The notes under the pieces were generated by a model, which searched no databases, had not been told where the DNA came from, and saw only the letters and a program-made list of their open reading frames with translations. A DNA stretch of 35,291 nucleotides, from assembly GCF_900184735.1 (NCBI RefSeq), contig NZ_LT855384.1, positions 71,547-106,837 on the forward strand. The letters are read 5' to 3'. Below, piece by piece: positions 1 to 7,677 of the stretch (within the stretch, counting starts at the first letter, position 1; each line of letters begins with the position of its first letter). This stretch comes from Paucisalibacillus globulus (GTDB lineage Bacteria > Bacillota > Bacilli > Bacillales > Amphibacillaceae). A program made the position numbers and the translations under genes.

Positions 1-86
1 CGGGTACTACTTTACGTCATGCAGCTAGTCTATTAAAAAAAGCTGGCTGTCCTAATGTATACACGTACACATTAGTTCGTGGTTAG
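1..86 (+). CDS. comFC: ComFC C-terminus (partial, cut by window start)
   Basis: The window opens inside a reading frame that ends at TAG 84-86 and encodes about 27 residues ending in TYTLVRG. The text GTTLRHAASLLKKAG matches the C-terminal part of the phosphoribosyltransferase-like ComFC family, whose members help take up DNA during competence. Position supports the call: in B. subtilis comFC lies directly upstream of yvyF and flgM, as here. Only the tail is visible, so completeness of the gene cannot be judged. Confidence 0.75.
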   Translation, partial: GTTLRHAASLLKKAGCPNVYTYTLVRG

Positions 87-123
87 TTGATGTGATATGA
101 TAATGTAGTAAGGAGAAAATCAG

Positions 124-546
124 ATGGCAGAATTAGCAAATTGCTCCCAATGTGGAAAAGTATATGTGAAACAATTGAAAGATATTTGTCGTGATTGTTA
201 TAGAGAGGAAGAAGCAGCTTTTAAGAAAGTATATGAATTTCTAAAGCAACAAAAGAATAGAGAAGCTACCCTTACTGAAGTAGTGGAAGCAACAGGGGTT
301 GAAGAAACCTTAATTACTAAATTTATTAAGGAAAAAAGACTGCGTACATCCATGTTCCCAAAACTAGGATTTCCTTGCGAAAGATGTGGGACTTTAATTG
401 TTTCAGGGAAGTTATGTATGAATTGTTCTGAAGAACTGAAAAGTGACTTACAACAACATGAAGCACTGGAAAAGGTAGTGGAACGGAATAAAGACGTAAA
501 AACAACTCAAGGTGTATATTATACACTTGATAAACATCGTAGATAA
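124..546 (+). CDS. yvyF: YvyF / TIGR03826-type flagellar-operon zinc-finger protein
   Basis: A 140-residue protein with two Cys4-like metal-binding clusters. The first is at residues 7-25 (CSQC then CRDC) and the second is in the C-terminal half (CERC then CMNC). The middle is helical and resembles a small winged-helix or MerR-like fold (TLTEVVEATGVEETLITKFI). It starts at ATG with an AAGGAGA ribosome site 9 bases upstream. It sits between comFC and flgM, exactly as in B. subtilis, where YvyF is a flagellar-operon protein of poorly defined role, proposed to be regulatory. The domain description is read from the sequence; the family call rests on position and Cys pattern. No specific function can be assigned. 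Confidence 0.85.
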   Translation: MAELANCSQCGKVYVKQLKDICRDCYREEEAAFKKVYEFLKQQKNREATLTEVVEATGVEETLITKFIKEKRLRTSMFPKLGFPCERCGTLIVSGKLCMNCSEELKSDLQQHEALEKVVERNKDVKTTQGVYYTLDKHRR

Positions 547-550
547 TACT

Positions 551-577
551 TTAAATTTGATAAAACTAACCGATAAT
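551..577 (+). promoter_or_regulatory. Sigma-D-type promoter upstream of flgM
   Basis: ACCGATAA at 569-576 is one base off the SigD -10 consensus GCCGATAT region core (CCGATA kept). A TTTAAA stretch at 550-555 supplies a TAAA-like -35, with 13-15 bases between depending on alignment. It lies in the 86-base gap between yvyF and flgM. In B. subtilis the flgM operon is also read from a SigD promoter, which lets FlgM feed back on its own sigma factor. The spacing is slightly short if the exact TAAA is used. Confidence 0.6.
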
Positions 578-632
578 AAATATAGAGATAAGTTCGGGCG
601 TATGGTTGTTCGAAAAATGATGGGGTGATGTA

Positions 633-896
633 ATGAAGGTTAATGGACCGAATCAAACGAATTTTAATCCATATAAAAATCAAATACAAAAACAGATGGA
701 AATGAAAAAAGTTGGTAAGCAACAAGACCAATTAGAAATTTCTTCCGAAGCAATGAAACTGCAAGAAAATACAAAAGTAAATGCAAAACGTGAAGCATAT
801 GTCCAAGAAATTAAGAATCGAGTAGAATCTGGACAATATGAAATTAATTATGAAAAAACTGCGCAAAAAATGATCGATTTTTGGTCGAAGCAATAA
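633..896 (+). CDS. flgM: Anti-sigma-D factor FlgM
   Basis: An 87-residue cytoplasmic protein, the usual size for Gram-positive FlgM. FlgM binds the flagellar sigma factor SigD and holds it inactive until the hook-basal body is complete. The N-terminal half is polar and likely disordered. The C-terminal half, from about residue 35, is the conserved sigma-binding region (LEISSEAM, then VQEIKNRVESGQYEINYEKTAQ). The start ATG is preceded by GGGGTGATG. It is followed by flgN after 16 bases and preceded by a SigD-like promoter, so it probably heads a flgM-flgN-flgK-flgL transcript. Confidence 0.93.
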   Translation: MKVNGPNQTNFNPYKNQIQKQMEMKKVGKQQDQLEISSEAMKLQENTKVNAKREAYVQEIKNRVESGQYEINYEKTAQKMIDFWSKQ

Positions 897-912
897 GAGG
901 GGGACGGCATCA

Positions 913-1401
913 GTGTCCGTACAATCAATTATTGAAAAACTAGATAACCTAACAAAGATCCATCACCAACTAATCGTGCTTTCAGAAGAGAAAACAGCGG
1001 TAGTTAAAAAGGGTAATGTGGAACAATTACAAACTATTTTGGTGAAGGAACGAAAAATGGTTCAGCAATTAGAGCAAGCGGAAGAGAATCGTCAAAAAGA
1101 AGTAAATGCATGGTTTGCAAATCATGGGAATACTTCTGAAGATGCAACAGTTACCAACTTGTTGAATCAGCTAAATGATGACTCAGAAAAGAAGAAAATA
1201 GAGGAAAGTGCTGTCAAATTAACCGAATCGATTGTGAAATTAAAACAGCAAGAACAGTTAAATATGGCATTGATTCAGCAATCGATGCAATTTGTTCAAC
1301 TTTCGATTGATCTAATGAGTCCATCATTAAAAAATATGAACTATGGTAAAGACAATCAACCACCAGCCGTGAATCGATCCGTATTCGATTCGAAAGCTTA
1401 A
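913..1401 (+). CDS. flgN: FlgN-family export chaperone for FlgK/FlgL
   Basis: A 162-residue, almost wholly helical, Gln/Glu/Lys-rich protein with heptad-like spacing, typical of FlgN (YvyG) chaperones. These bind the C-termini of the hook-filament junction proteins FlgK and FlgL and bring them to the flagellar export gate. The start is GTG at 913 (VSVQSIIEKL), with GAGGGGGA just upstream; no nearby ATG fits. The gene directly precedes flgK and flgL, its expected clients. The sequence is weakly conserved across the family, so the call leans on position as well as on the helical pattern. Confidence 0.88.
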   Translation: MSVQSIIEKLDNLTKIHHQLIVLSEEKTAVVKKGNVEQLQTILVKERKMVQQLEQAEENRQKEVNAWFANHGNTSEDATVTNLLNQLNDDSEKKKIEESAVKLTESIVKLKQQEQLNMALIQQSMQFVQLSIDLMSPSLKNMNYGKDNQPPAVNRSVFDSKA

Positions 1402-1429
1402 ATGAAACTTTTAATGAAGGAGAAAGTCA

Positions 1430-2926
1430 ATGAGTACATTCCATGGATTGGAAATGGCGAAACGTGCGCTATTTACACAACAATCAGCTTTATATACAAC
1501 TGGTCATAATATTTCTAATGCAAATACAGAGGGGTATAGCAGACAACGTGTGAACTTTGAGACATTACCAGCCTACCCAAACGGTGCACGTAATCGTCCA
1601 CAAATCCCAGGACAACTTGGACAAGGGGTCCAAGCTGGTTCTGTGGAACGTATTCGTGATAGTTTCCTAGATTTACAGTATCGAGCGGAGAATAGTAAAT
1701 CAGGATATTGGGAAACCATGTCCAATTCCCTATATCGAATGGAAAGTTTATTAAATGAGCCATCTGAAAGTGGTTTATCTAATACAATGGACAAATTCTG
1801 GCAATCGCTACAGGATTTATCTGTTAACCCTGAAAATACTGGGGCAAGATCTGTCGTGGTACAGCGTGGACAAGCGGTAGCAGATACATTTAATTATTTA
1901 ACTAGTAATCTAGAAAATATGCAGTCTGATCTTCGTAAACAAGTAGATGTTACCATCAAAGATGCTAACTCTATTATTCGTCAGATTGACCAAATCAATA
2001 ATCAAATAAAAGAAACAGAGCCTCATGGCTACTTAGCAAATGATCTATATGATGATCGAGATCGTTTAATTGATGAATTATCTGGTATTGTAAATATAAA
2101 AGTTCATCGTAAAGAAAGTGCTGAAAGCTCTCCAGATAATGCTGCTGGTTTAACACAAATTGAACTTGTAGATGATAGTGGAAAGTCACTACCTAATGGG
2201 CCAGTCTACTTGGTAGATCCAACCTCTGATACAGGATCTACCTTCCAGCAGTTCTCTCTTGCTGAGGCAGATGAAGTCAATGAAATTAAATTAGGTAATG
2301 ACCTTGTACAAGGGTTACCAACCGGTTCACTTAAATCATTAATTGATGCTCACGGTTACGATGGCTCTGATCCTAATGCCGTAAGTTATAAGAATGTACT
2401 AGAAGACATTCAGACACTTGCAACGGAGTTTACCACTGCATTTAATGATGTCCAAAAAGGTGGATTTGATTTAAATGGAGTTGCTGGTACAGACTTCTTT
2501 GTTAAAGATGCCGACGGGAATATAATTGTAGCGCAAGAGATAATGGATGATCCTGCTTTAGTAGCTGCTAGTGCTGTTGCGAATGAAACAGGAAATGGCC
2601 AAAATGCTTCAAAACTAGCGAATGTATTTAATGATAAAATTGGTGGTCCTTTAGGAGTAGATGCCTCTGTAAAGAGCTTCTATGAAGGTGTAATTGGGAG
2701 CCTAGGTGTTGCTGCACAAGAAGCTAATCGTATGTCAGCCAATACAGGTGCACTTAAATCACAGGTACAAGAACAGCGTATGTCTGTGAGCTCTGTGTCA
2801 TTAGATGAAGAAATGACCAATATGGTTAAATTCCAGCATGCCTATAATGCTGCGGCAAGAAGTATGACGGCAATGGATGAAATATTAGACCGAATCATTA
2901 ATAACTTAGGAATCGTAGGAAGGTAG
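1430..2926 (+). CDS. flgK: Flagellar hook-associated protein 1 (FlgK)
   Basis: A 498-residue secreted axial protein forming the first hook-filament junction ring. The N-terminus carries the axial rod/hook motif (residues about 5-40: LEMAKRALFTQQSALYTTGHN and ISNANTEGYSRQRV). The C-terminus carries the matching helix (SVSSVSLDEEMTNMVKFQHAYNAAARSM), which pairs with it in the assembled filament. The middle, about residues 190-400, is the variable surface domain. It begins at ATG after GAAGGAGAAAG and is followed after 9 bases by flgL, so the two are almost certainly cotranscribed. It has no signal peptide, as expected for type III flagellar export. Confidence 0.97.
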   Translation: MSTFHGLEMAKRALFTQQSALYTTGHNISNANTEGYSRQRVNFETLPAYPNGARNRPQIPGQLGQGVQAGSVERIRDSFLDLQYRAENSKSGYWETMSNSLYRMESLLNEPSESGLSNTMDKFWQSLQDLSVNPENTGARSVVVQRGQAVADTFNYLTSNLENMQSDLRKQVDVTIKDANSIIRQIDQINNQIKETEPHGYLANDLYDDRDRLIDELSGIVNIKVHRKESAESSPDNAAGLTQIELVDDSGKSLPNGPVYLVDPTSDTGSTFQQFSLAEADEVNEIKLGNDLVQGLPTGSLKSLIDAHGYDGSDPNAVSYKNVLEDIQTLATEFTTAFNDVQKGGFDLNGVAGTDFFVKDADGNIIVAQEIMDDPALVAASAVANETGNGQNASKLANVFNDKIGGPLGVDASVKSFYEGVIGSLGVAAQEANRMSANTGALKSQVQEQRMSVSSVSLDEEMTNMVKFQHAYNAAARSMTAMDEILDRIINNLGIVGR

Positions 2927-2935
2927 GGGAAATAG

Positions 2936-3799
2936 ATGCGCGTAACACAATCGATGTTATCGAATAATATGCTACGTAATTTGTCCAACAGTTACACGAA
3001 TATGGGCACATATATGGATCAGCTTACAACAGGTAAGAAGATTAACCGACCTTCTGATGACCCGGTTATTGCTGTTAAAGGAATGGATTATCGTAGTCAG
3101 CTAAAAGAAGTAGAGCAATATCAACGAAACACAAATGAAGTTCATAACTGGATGGATAATTCAGATGATGCACTAGACCAAGCAACGAAAGCTCTACAAC
3201 GCTTACGTGAACTAGCCGTACAAGCTAGTAACGACACGTATGATACTGGGGAACGCCACAATATCATGGAAGAAGTAGAACAACTTAAAACCCATTTAAT
3301 AGATATTGGTAACACAAAAGTCAATGGAAAATACATCTTTAACGGAACGAAAACAGATGTAAAACCAATTGACGGAGGTTATCCTACCGACACTACAGAT
3401 GTCCATATTGAAGTTTCTAATGGGATTAAAATCAAGGTAAACGTTAATGCTGATGAAGTATTTGGTGCAGAAGCATTCGGAAATGTGGATAGTTTTATCA
3501 CCGCATTAGAAAGTGGCGATCAAGGTGAAATCGAAAAAAGTATCGCACTCTTAGATGAAAATATTAATAATGTATTAAATGCTCGTGCAGACCTTGGAGC
3601 AAGAATGAACCGTCTAGAACTAATTGAGCATCGTTTAGGTTCACAAGAAATCTCTGCAACGGAAATGATGTCAAATAACGAAGATATTGATTACGAAGAA
3701 GTAATCACACAATTAATCACACAGGAAAGTGTACACCGCGCAGCACTCTCTGCAGGCTCTAGAATCATACAACCAACATTACTAGATTTTCTACGGTAA
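2936..3799 (+). CDS. flgL: Flagellar hook-associated protein 3 (FlgL)
   Basis: A 287-residue flagellin-like axial protein that forms the second junction ring, between FlgK and the filament. The N-terminal flagellin-type helix (MRVTQSMLSNNMLRNLSNS, then TTGKKINRPSDDP near residue 30-45) and the C-terminal helix (DYEEVITQLITQESVHRAALSAG) are both present. The variable domain is short, at about residues 115-200. It starts with ATG after AGGGGAAAT. A strong hairpin terminator follows the stop codon immediately, ending this transcript. This is the only flagellin-fold protein in the window: no true flagellin gene is present. Confidence 0.96.
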   Translation: MRVTQSMLSNNMLRNLSNSYTNMGTYMDQLTTGKKINRPSDDPVIAVKGMDYRSQLKEVEQYQRNTNEVHNWMDNSDDALDQATKALQRLRELAVQASNDTYDTGERHNIMEEVEQLKTHLIDIGNTKVNGKYIFNGTKTDVKPIDGGYPTDTTDVHIEVSNGIKIKVNVNADEVFGAEAFGNVDSFITALESGDQGEIEKSIALLDENINNVLNARADLGARMNRLELIEHRLGSQEISATEMMSNNEDIDYEEVITQLITQESVHRAALSAGSRIIQPTLLDFLR

Positions 3800-3801
3800 A
3801 C

Positions 3802-3840
3802 AAAACCCTAGCCCGAATAAGGGGTTAGGGTTTTACTGTT
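3802..3840 (+). terminator. Terminator after flgL
   Basis: A 13-bp stem (AAAACCCTAGCCC against GGGTTAGGGTTTT, one G-T wobble) encloses a 6-7 base loop. TTTTACTGTTTTT follows as the U-tract. Confidence 0.9.
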
Positions 3841-3850
3841 TTTAGCAGAT

Positions 3851-4040
3851 AGGAAAGTATAACAATCTTTCCCGCCGGCATAAGAAAAAACTAACACAAA
3901 GAGTGTTCGTCGTACTTAAGATAATTCGAGGAAGTAATTCTCCTCGCAAAGCTGCATGAAGTCTATTCGAGAAGTCTCTCATGGAGTATCACAAGTAGTT
4001 GCTTCGCTAAAGGACGAGCGAATGCGAGTTTTTCTAAGAA
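3851..4040. repeat. Structured spacer with inverted ends, possible small repeat element
   Basis: This 190-base gap between the flgL terminator and yviE holds no credible gene. It carries two inner hairpins: CGAGGA/TCCTCG near 3927-3946 and TTCGCT/AGCGAA near 4002-4021. Its ends are roughly inverted (TAAGAAAAAACT at 3881, AGTTTTTCTAAG at 4027). The left edge (AAAGTATA, GGCATAA, AAAAACTAACA) resembles 19194-19220. The trailing TTTTTCT could serve as a weak terminator. Its nature as a mobile or REP-type element is inference. Confidence 0.4.
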
Positions 4041-4052
4041 GGAGGAATTAGC

Positions 4053-4619
4053 ATGGAATTACCACAAATACGAATGCAATCACAGATGGCGAGGATAAGC
4101 ATCACGACACAACCTGCAAGACAAGAAATACAACAACCTAAAGCGGATTTGTCCATTCAACAGCCACATGCGGAAGTATCAATGCGAACCACTCCTTCTA
4201 AACTAACCATTGATCAAACACAGGCATGGGAAGATATGAATCTTAGAAGTGTATCCAGATTAATAGAGAAATTCGCACAAGACGGAAAACAAGCTGTCGC
4301 CGAGGGTACGGGAAGAAGAGCATCCCAAGGAACAGAACTCATGAAAATTGAAAACAAAGGGAATCCTTTAGTTAGTCAAGCATTTCAAAATGCTCATGAA
4401 CCACCACGTGCTCTAGGAATAAAATTTATTCCTTCTCTGAACGCCGTTAAGATAAACTATGAACCATCTAAATTAGATATAAACATCCAACCTAATAAAC
4501 CGGTTATAGAATCTCGAGTAAATAAGCCTGAAATAAACTATATACCAGGTTCGGTTGATATAACGCTTGCTCAACGTGAAAGCTTAGAGATTGATTTTGT
4601 AAATATATTTCCAGAATAA
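4053..4619 (+). CDS. yviE: DUF6470 / YviE-type protein of unknown function
   Basis: A 188-residue protein with no signal peptide or membrane segment. Both ends are built of short, proline-punctuated alternating segments that look like beta strands (PKADLSIQQPHAEVSM, then NYEPSKLDINIQPNKP). These flank a helical centre around residues 65-110 (WEDMNLRSVSRLIEKFAQDG). The start ATG follows AAGGAGGAA. Its stop lies 15 bases before the fliW start, and a YviE gene is found at this place in B. subtilis between flgL and fliW. The conserved position suggests a role in late flagellar assembly or its control, but no activity can be assigned from the sequence. Confidence 0.8.
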   Translation: MELPQIRMQSQMARISITTQPARQEIQQPKADLSIQQPHAEVSMRTTPSKLTIDQTQAWEDMNLRSVSRLIEKFAQDGKQAVAEGTGRRASQGTELMKIENKGNPLVSQAFQNAHEPPRALGIKFIPSLNAVKINYEPSKLDINIQPNKPVIESRVNKPEINYIPGSVDITLAQRESLEIDFVNIFPE

Positions 4620-4634
4620 GAAAGGGTGACAAGC

Positions 4635-5078
4635 ATGAATATACAAACAAAATATTTAGGAGAAGTTGAGATTTCAACTCAACAAATTATCCAATTTTCA
4701 TTTGGTTTACCTGGCTTTCTAGATGAAAAAGAATTTGTCTTATTAGATATCCCAGGTAACCCTGTATTTCAGTTTCTTCAATCTGTACAATCTAAGGACT
4801 TAGCTTTTGTGGTAACAAATCCGTATCATTTTTATAAAGACTACCGATTTGAATTAGATGAACCAACAATCGAAGCATTACAAATTGAAAGTGAAAAGGA
4901 TGTAATTGTGTTAACCATCGTAACAGCAAAAGAACCATTCGATTCCAGTACAATCAATTTAAAAGCTCCCTTGATTATTAATCAGCATAAGTTGTTTGGG
5001 AAGCAATACATACTTAATTCAGATGAGTATGATAGTAAAGCGTTCATTCAACCTGCCTCTGTGGAAAAGGGAGTGTAG
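4635..5078 (+). CDS. fliW: Flagellar assembly factor FliW
   Basis: A 147-residue protein. FliW binds flagellin and, when free, binds the RNA-binding protein CsrA and prevents it from blocking flagellin translation. Conserved FliW text is present: TKYLGEVEI near the start, [16 protein letters not shown] at about residues 20-40, and [11 protein letters not shown] at about 60-70. I place the start at ATG 4635, because AAAGGGTGA fits it as a ribosome site and family members begin at this point; GTG 4626 lies inside that site. It is followed by csrA after 2 bases, so the two are translationally linked. Its usual client gene, hag, is not next to it. Confidence 0.95.
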   Translation: MNIQTKYLGEVEISTQQIIQFSFGLPGFLDEKEFVLLDIPGNPVFQFLQSVQSKDLAFVVTNPYHFYKDYRFELDEPTIEALQIESEKDVIVLTIVTAKEPFDSSTINLKAPLIINQHKLFGKQYILNSDEYDSKAFIQPASVEKGV

Positions 5079-5080
5079 CA

Positions 5081-5305
5081 ATGTTAGTGCTGACAAGAAA
5101 ACTAAATGAGTCGATCCAGATTGGTGATGAGATAGAGATTAAAGTGTTGGCAATAGAAGGAGACCAAATCAAGCTAGGAATTGCTGCTCCGAAGTCAGTT
5201 GAGATTTATCGAAAAGAAATTTATTTGGATATTCAAAACCAGAATAATGAAGCAGCGAACTTGTCTGTCGATTTATTAAAGCTACTTCACCAAAAAAATG
5301 ATTAG
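5081..5305 (+). CDS. csrA: Translational regulator CsrA
   Basis: A 74-residue RNA-binding protein of the normal size. The hallmark N-terminus [20 protein letters not shown] and the later [16 protein letters not shown] match CsrA dimers, which bind GGA motifs in mRNA leaders. In B. subtilis CsrA represses hag translation and FliW relieves this. It starts at ATG 2 bases after fliW; the ribosome site lies within the end of fliW (AAAAGGGAGTG). The C-terminus ([12 protein letters not shown]) is short and helical. Confidence 0.98.
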   Translation: MLVLTRKLNESIQIGDEIEIKVLAIEGDQIKLGIAAPKSVEIYRKEIYLDIQNQNNEAANLSVDLLKLLHQKND

Positions 5306-5323
5306 CAGGAAGAAATAAAGACT

Positions 5324-5350
5324 TAACTTTATGTTTCTTTTATCCGATAT
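5324..5350 (+). promoter_or_regulatory. Sigma-D-type promoter upstream of flaG-fliDST
   Basis: TCCGATAT at 5343-5350 differs from the SigD -10 consensus GCCGATAT at one base. TAAC at 5324-5327 lies 15 bases upstream and differs from the -35 core TAAA at one base. It sits in the csrA-flaG gap where hag would be in B. subtilis, and would drive flaG, fliD, fliS and fliT as a late flagellar unit. Confidence 0.72.
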
Positions 5351-5376
5351 AAAAGAAAAAGCTTGTGAGGAGTTGC

Positions 5377-5730
5377 ATGGGGATGCGAGTAGAATCTAGC
5401 TCAGTAATATCACAATCCTTGCAGAACAGTGACACTAGTACGATTACATCAGAGAATAAATCTGTGTTGCAAGAAACTCAGAATAATAAACAAGATCAAG
5501 AACCAACTGGTTATCAAATTAAAAGTGCTGTTGAACATTTAAATAATTTTATCGAACCACTTAAAACAAACCTTAAATTCGAATTGCATGAAGAGCTTAA
5601 TGAATATTATGTAACTGTAGTCGATCCGAATACAAATGAGGTTGTAAAGGAAATTCCCTCTAAAAAGATACTAGATATGTATGCGGCAATGGGTGAATAT
5701 ATGGGGTTCTTAATTGATAAGAAGATATAA
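5377..5730 (+). CDS. flaG: FlaG family protein
   Basis: A protein of about 117 residues of the FlaG (YvyC) family, which affects filament length and cap function; the exact role is not settled. The first 45 residues are polar and low in complexity (Ser/Gln/Asn-rich). The conserved FlaG domain follows: AVEHLNNFIEPLKTNLKFELH, then YYVTVVDPNTNEVVKEIPSKK and a final helix. The upstream GTGAGGAG is the ribosome site rather than part of the gene. ATG 5377 lies 4 bases and ATG 5383 10 bases from it, so the exact start is open. The gene is followed by fliD after 15 bases. Confidence 0.92.
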   Translation: MGMRVESSSVISQSLQNSDTSTITSENKSVLQETQNNKQDQEPTGYQIKSAVEHLNNFIEPLKTNLKFELHEELNEYYVTVVDPNTNEVVKEIPSKKILDMYAAMGEYMGFLIDKKI

Positions 5731-5745
5731 AAGAGGTGTAACAAA

Positions 5746-7245
5746 ATGGTAATGCGTATTGGCGGTTTAGCTTCTGGTATAAATACGGATGAAATCATAC
5801 AAAAATTAATGACTGCGGAAAGAATGCCATTAGACCGCATGGAGCAAGACCGAACACTATTAGAATGGCAACGTGATGGATACCGTGAAATCTATCAAAA
5901 GCTCTATGAGATGGACACCAATTTAATTTTAGATATGAAGATGAGTAGTACTTATAATTCGAAGACGGTGAGTTCATCGAATGAGAGTGCCGTAACGGCT
6001 ACAGCAAGTGCAGGTACTCCTGAAGGGTCTTATTCTATAAAGGTTAATCAACTGGCATCTACTGCGATGAATATGAGTGGTCCAATAAGCTTTGATCCAA
6101 CCGAAGCTTTAGATCCGAGTGCAAACATTTCTTATTATGTTTACCAAGAGGCTTCGGATGGGCAAGAAGCTGGAATGCGGGAATTTACGGTTGATGTTGA
6201 AGATGGCGATTCATTAAAAGATGTATTAAAAAAGATAACCGATCAAGGACATGTACGAGCATTTTACGATGAAACATCTAAAAGAGTAATCTTAGAAACA
6301 ACCAAAACTGGTAATCATAACACTACAAATAGTTTTGAAGGCCGTGAAATAGGGTTTACTAGTGATTCATTCTTTGTTACCGAACTTAAGATGAAACATA
6401 GTAATGAAACTGGTGGAACGAATGCTAAGTTTAATTATAATGGCTCGACAGTTGAATTTGAATCAAAAGAAAATTCTTACACAATGAATGGCGTAAGTTT
6501 TGAATTCAAAAATACCACCCAAGAAAGTGTTAAACTAACCGTAGATACCAACGTAGACGCAGCGTTCGACAACATCATGAAATTCGTCGATAAGTATAAT
6601 GAGATTGTTGATTTAGTTAACAAATCTCAGACCGAAGAAAGATATCGTGATTATAAGCCCTTAACTGAAAAGCAAAAAGAGGAAATGGAAGATAAACAAG
6701 TAGAACTTTGGGAAGAAAAAGCGAAGAGTGGTATCCTTCGAGGAGATTCTATCTTAACCAGTGGGCTATTTGATCTAAGACAAACTTGGTATTCTTCTGT
6801 TGATACAGGTGGAGAGGTCACCACGTTAACTCAAATAGGTATCTCGACAACTGCAGATTATATGAATGGCGGAAAGCTTAAAATAGACGAGGACAAACTG
6901 AAGGAAGCATTACGTGATAATCCTGATGAAGTTTATAAGCTCTTCTCTAATAATACAGAAGACAAAAGCGATCCGAGTCGTGGATTAATTAATAAACTAG
7001 AAGACTCTGTTGAGTCGATGATGAAACGTATTGAAGAACGCGCTGGTAAAACAACAAGTACACTAGATAACTATACATTAGGAAAACGAATTAAGGATTT
7101 AGATACGAGAATGTCAGACTTTGAGGATCGTCTTGTGCGTGTTGAAAGCCGATATTGGAGCCAATTCAATGCAATGGAACAGGCGATATCACGATTAAAT
7201 GCACAATCAGCACAGCTCTTCTCACAGTTTGGCGGCGGAATGTAA
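5746..7245 (+). CDS. fliD: Flagellar filament cap protein FliD
   Basis: A 499-residue axial protein that forms the cap at the filament tip and guides flagellin subunits into place. The N-terminal FliD domain begins RIGGLASGINTDEIIQKLM, a near-invariant family motif. The C-terminal domain from about residue 240 includes TVDTNVDAAFDNIMKFVDKY and ends in the coiled segment VRVESRYWSQFNAMEQAISRLN. The start ATG follows AAAGAGGTGTAAC. It sits between flaG and fliS, in the standard order. A FliD without a neighbouring flagellin gene implies that flagellin is encoded elsewhere in the genome. Confidence 0.97.
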   Translation: MVMRIGGLASGINTDEIIQKLMTAERMPLDRMEQDRTLLEWQRDGYREIYQKLYEMDTNLILDMKMSSTYNSKTVSSSNESAVTATASAGTPEGSYSIKVNQLASTAMNMSGPISFDPTEALDPSANISYYVYQEASDGQEAGMREFTVDVEDGDSLKDVLKKITDQGHVRAFYDETSKRVILETTKTGNHNTTNSFEGREIGFTSDSFFVTELKMKHSNETGGTNAKFNYNGSTVEFESKENSYTMNGVSFEFKNTTQESVKLTVDTNVDAAFDNIMKFVDKYNEIVDLVNKSQTEERYRDYKPLTEKQKEEMEDKQVELWEEKAKSGILRGDSILTSGLFDLRQTWYSSVDTGGEVTTLTQIGISTTADYMNGGKLKIDEDKLKEALRDNPDEVYKLFSNNTEDKSDPSRGLINKLEDSVESMMKRIEERAGKTTSTLDNYTLGKRIKDLDTRMSDFEDRLVRVESRYWSQFNAMEQAISRLNAQSAQLFSQFGGGM

Positions 7246-7275
7246 TCCAATAATTCTACAAAGGAGTTTTACCTT

Positions 7276-7677
7276 ATGGCTTTAAATAAACCATATCAAG
7301 CATATCAAAATAATGCTGTTAATACTGCCTCTGGCGGTGAATTAACGCTAATGCTTTATAATGGATGTAATAAGTTTATTAAACAAGCAATTAGAGATAT
7401 TGAAGAAAATAATATCGAAGGAAAAAATACGAATATCCAAAAGGCTCAAGCTATTATTCAAGAACTGATGCTTACATTGGATCAAGAAGTTGAAATCTCG
7501 AAGCAAATCATGCCTTTATATGATTTTATGTATCGACGTTTGATGGAAGCTAACTTGAAAAATGATATAGAGATTTTAACTGAAGTACAAGGTTTTGTGG
7601 TTGATTTTAGAGATACTTGGAAGCAAGTTATTCTAAAAACAAGACAAAAGCAATATGCACAAGGTGAACACGTATAA
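7276..7677 (+). CDS. fliS: Flagellin export chaperone FliS
   Basis: A 133-residue, all-helical protein of typical FliS size. FliS binds the C-terminus of flagellin in the cytoplasm, prevents early polymerisation and delivers it for export. Recognisable text includes YQAYQNNAVNTASGGELTLMLYNGCNKFIKQA near the start and MPLYDFMYRRLMEANLKND near residues 78-96. The ribosome site is AAAGGAG. Its TAA stop shares one base with the ATG of the next gene (TAATG), a strong sign of translational coupling. Confidence 0.97.
   Translation: MALNKPYQAYQNNAVNTASGGELTLMLYNGCNKFIKQAIRDIEENNIEGKNTNIQKAQAIIQELMLTLDQEVEISKQIMPLYDFMYRRLMEANLKNDIEILTEVQGFVVDFRDTWKQVILKTRQKQYAQGEHV

Noticed and set aside
3855-3881. 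SigD promoter in the spacer before yviE (GCCGGCAT)
   Set aside because: Two mismatches in the -10 and no TAAA at the right distance; the bases are better explained by the shared repeat edge.
5306-5340. Terminator between csrA and flaG
   Set aside because: AGAAA-TAAAG can pair with CTTTA-TGTTTCT only with a bulge and weak A-T pairs; the stretch is better explained as a SigD promoter region.
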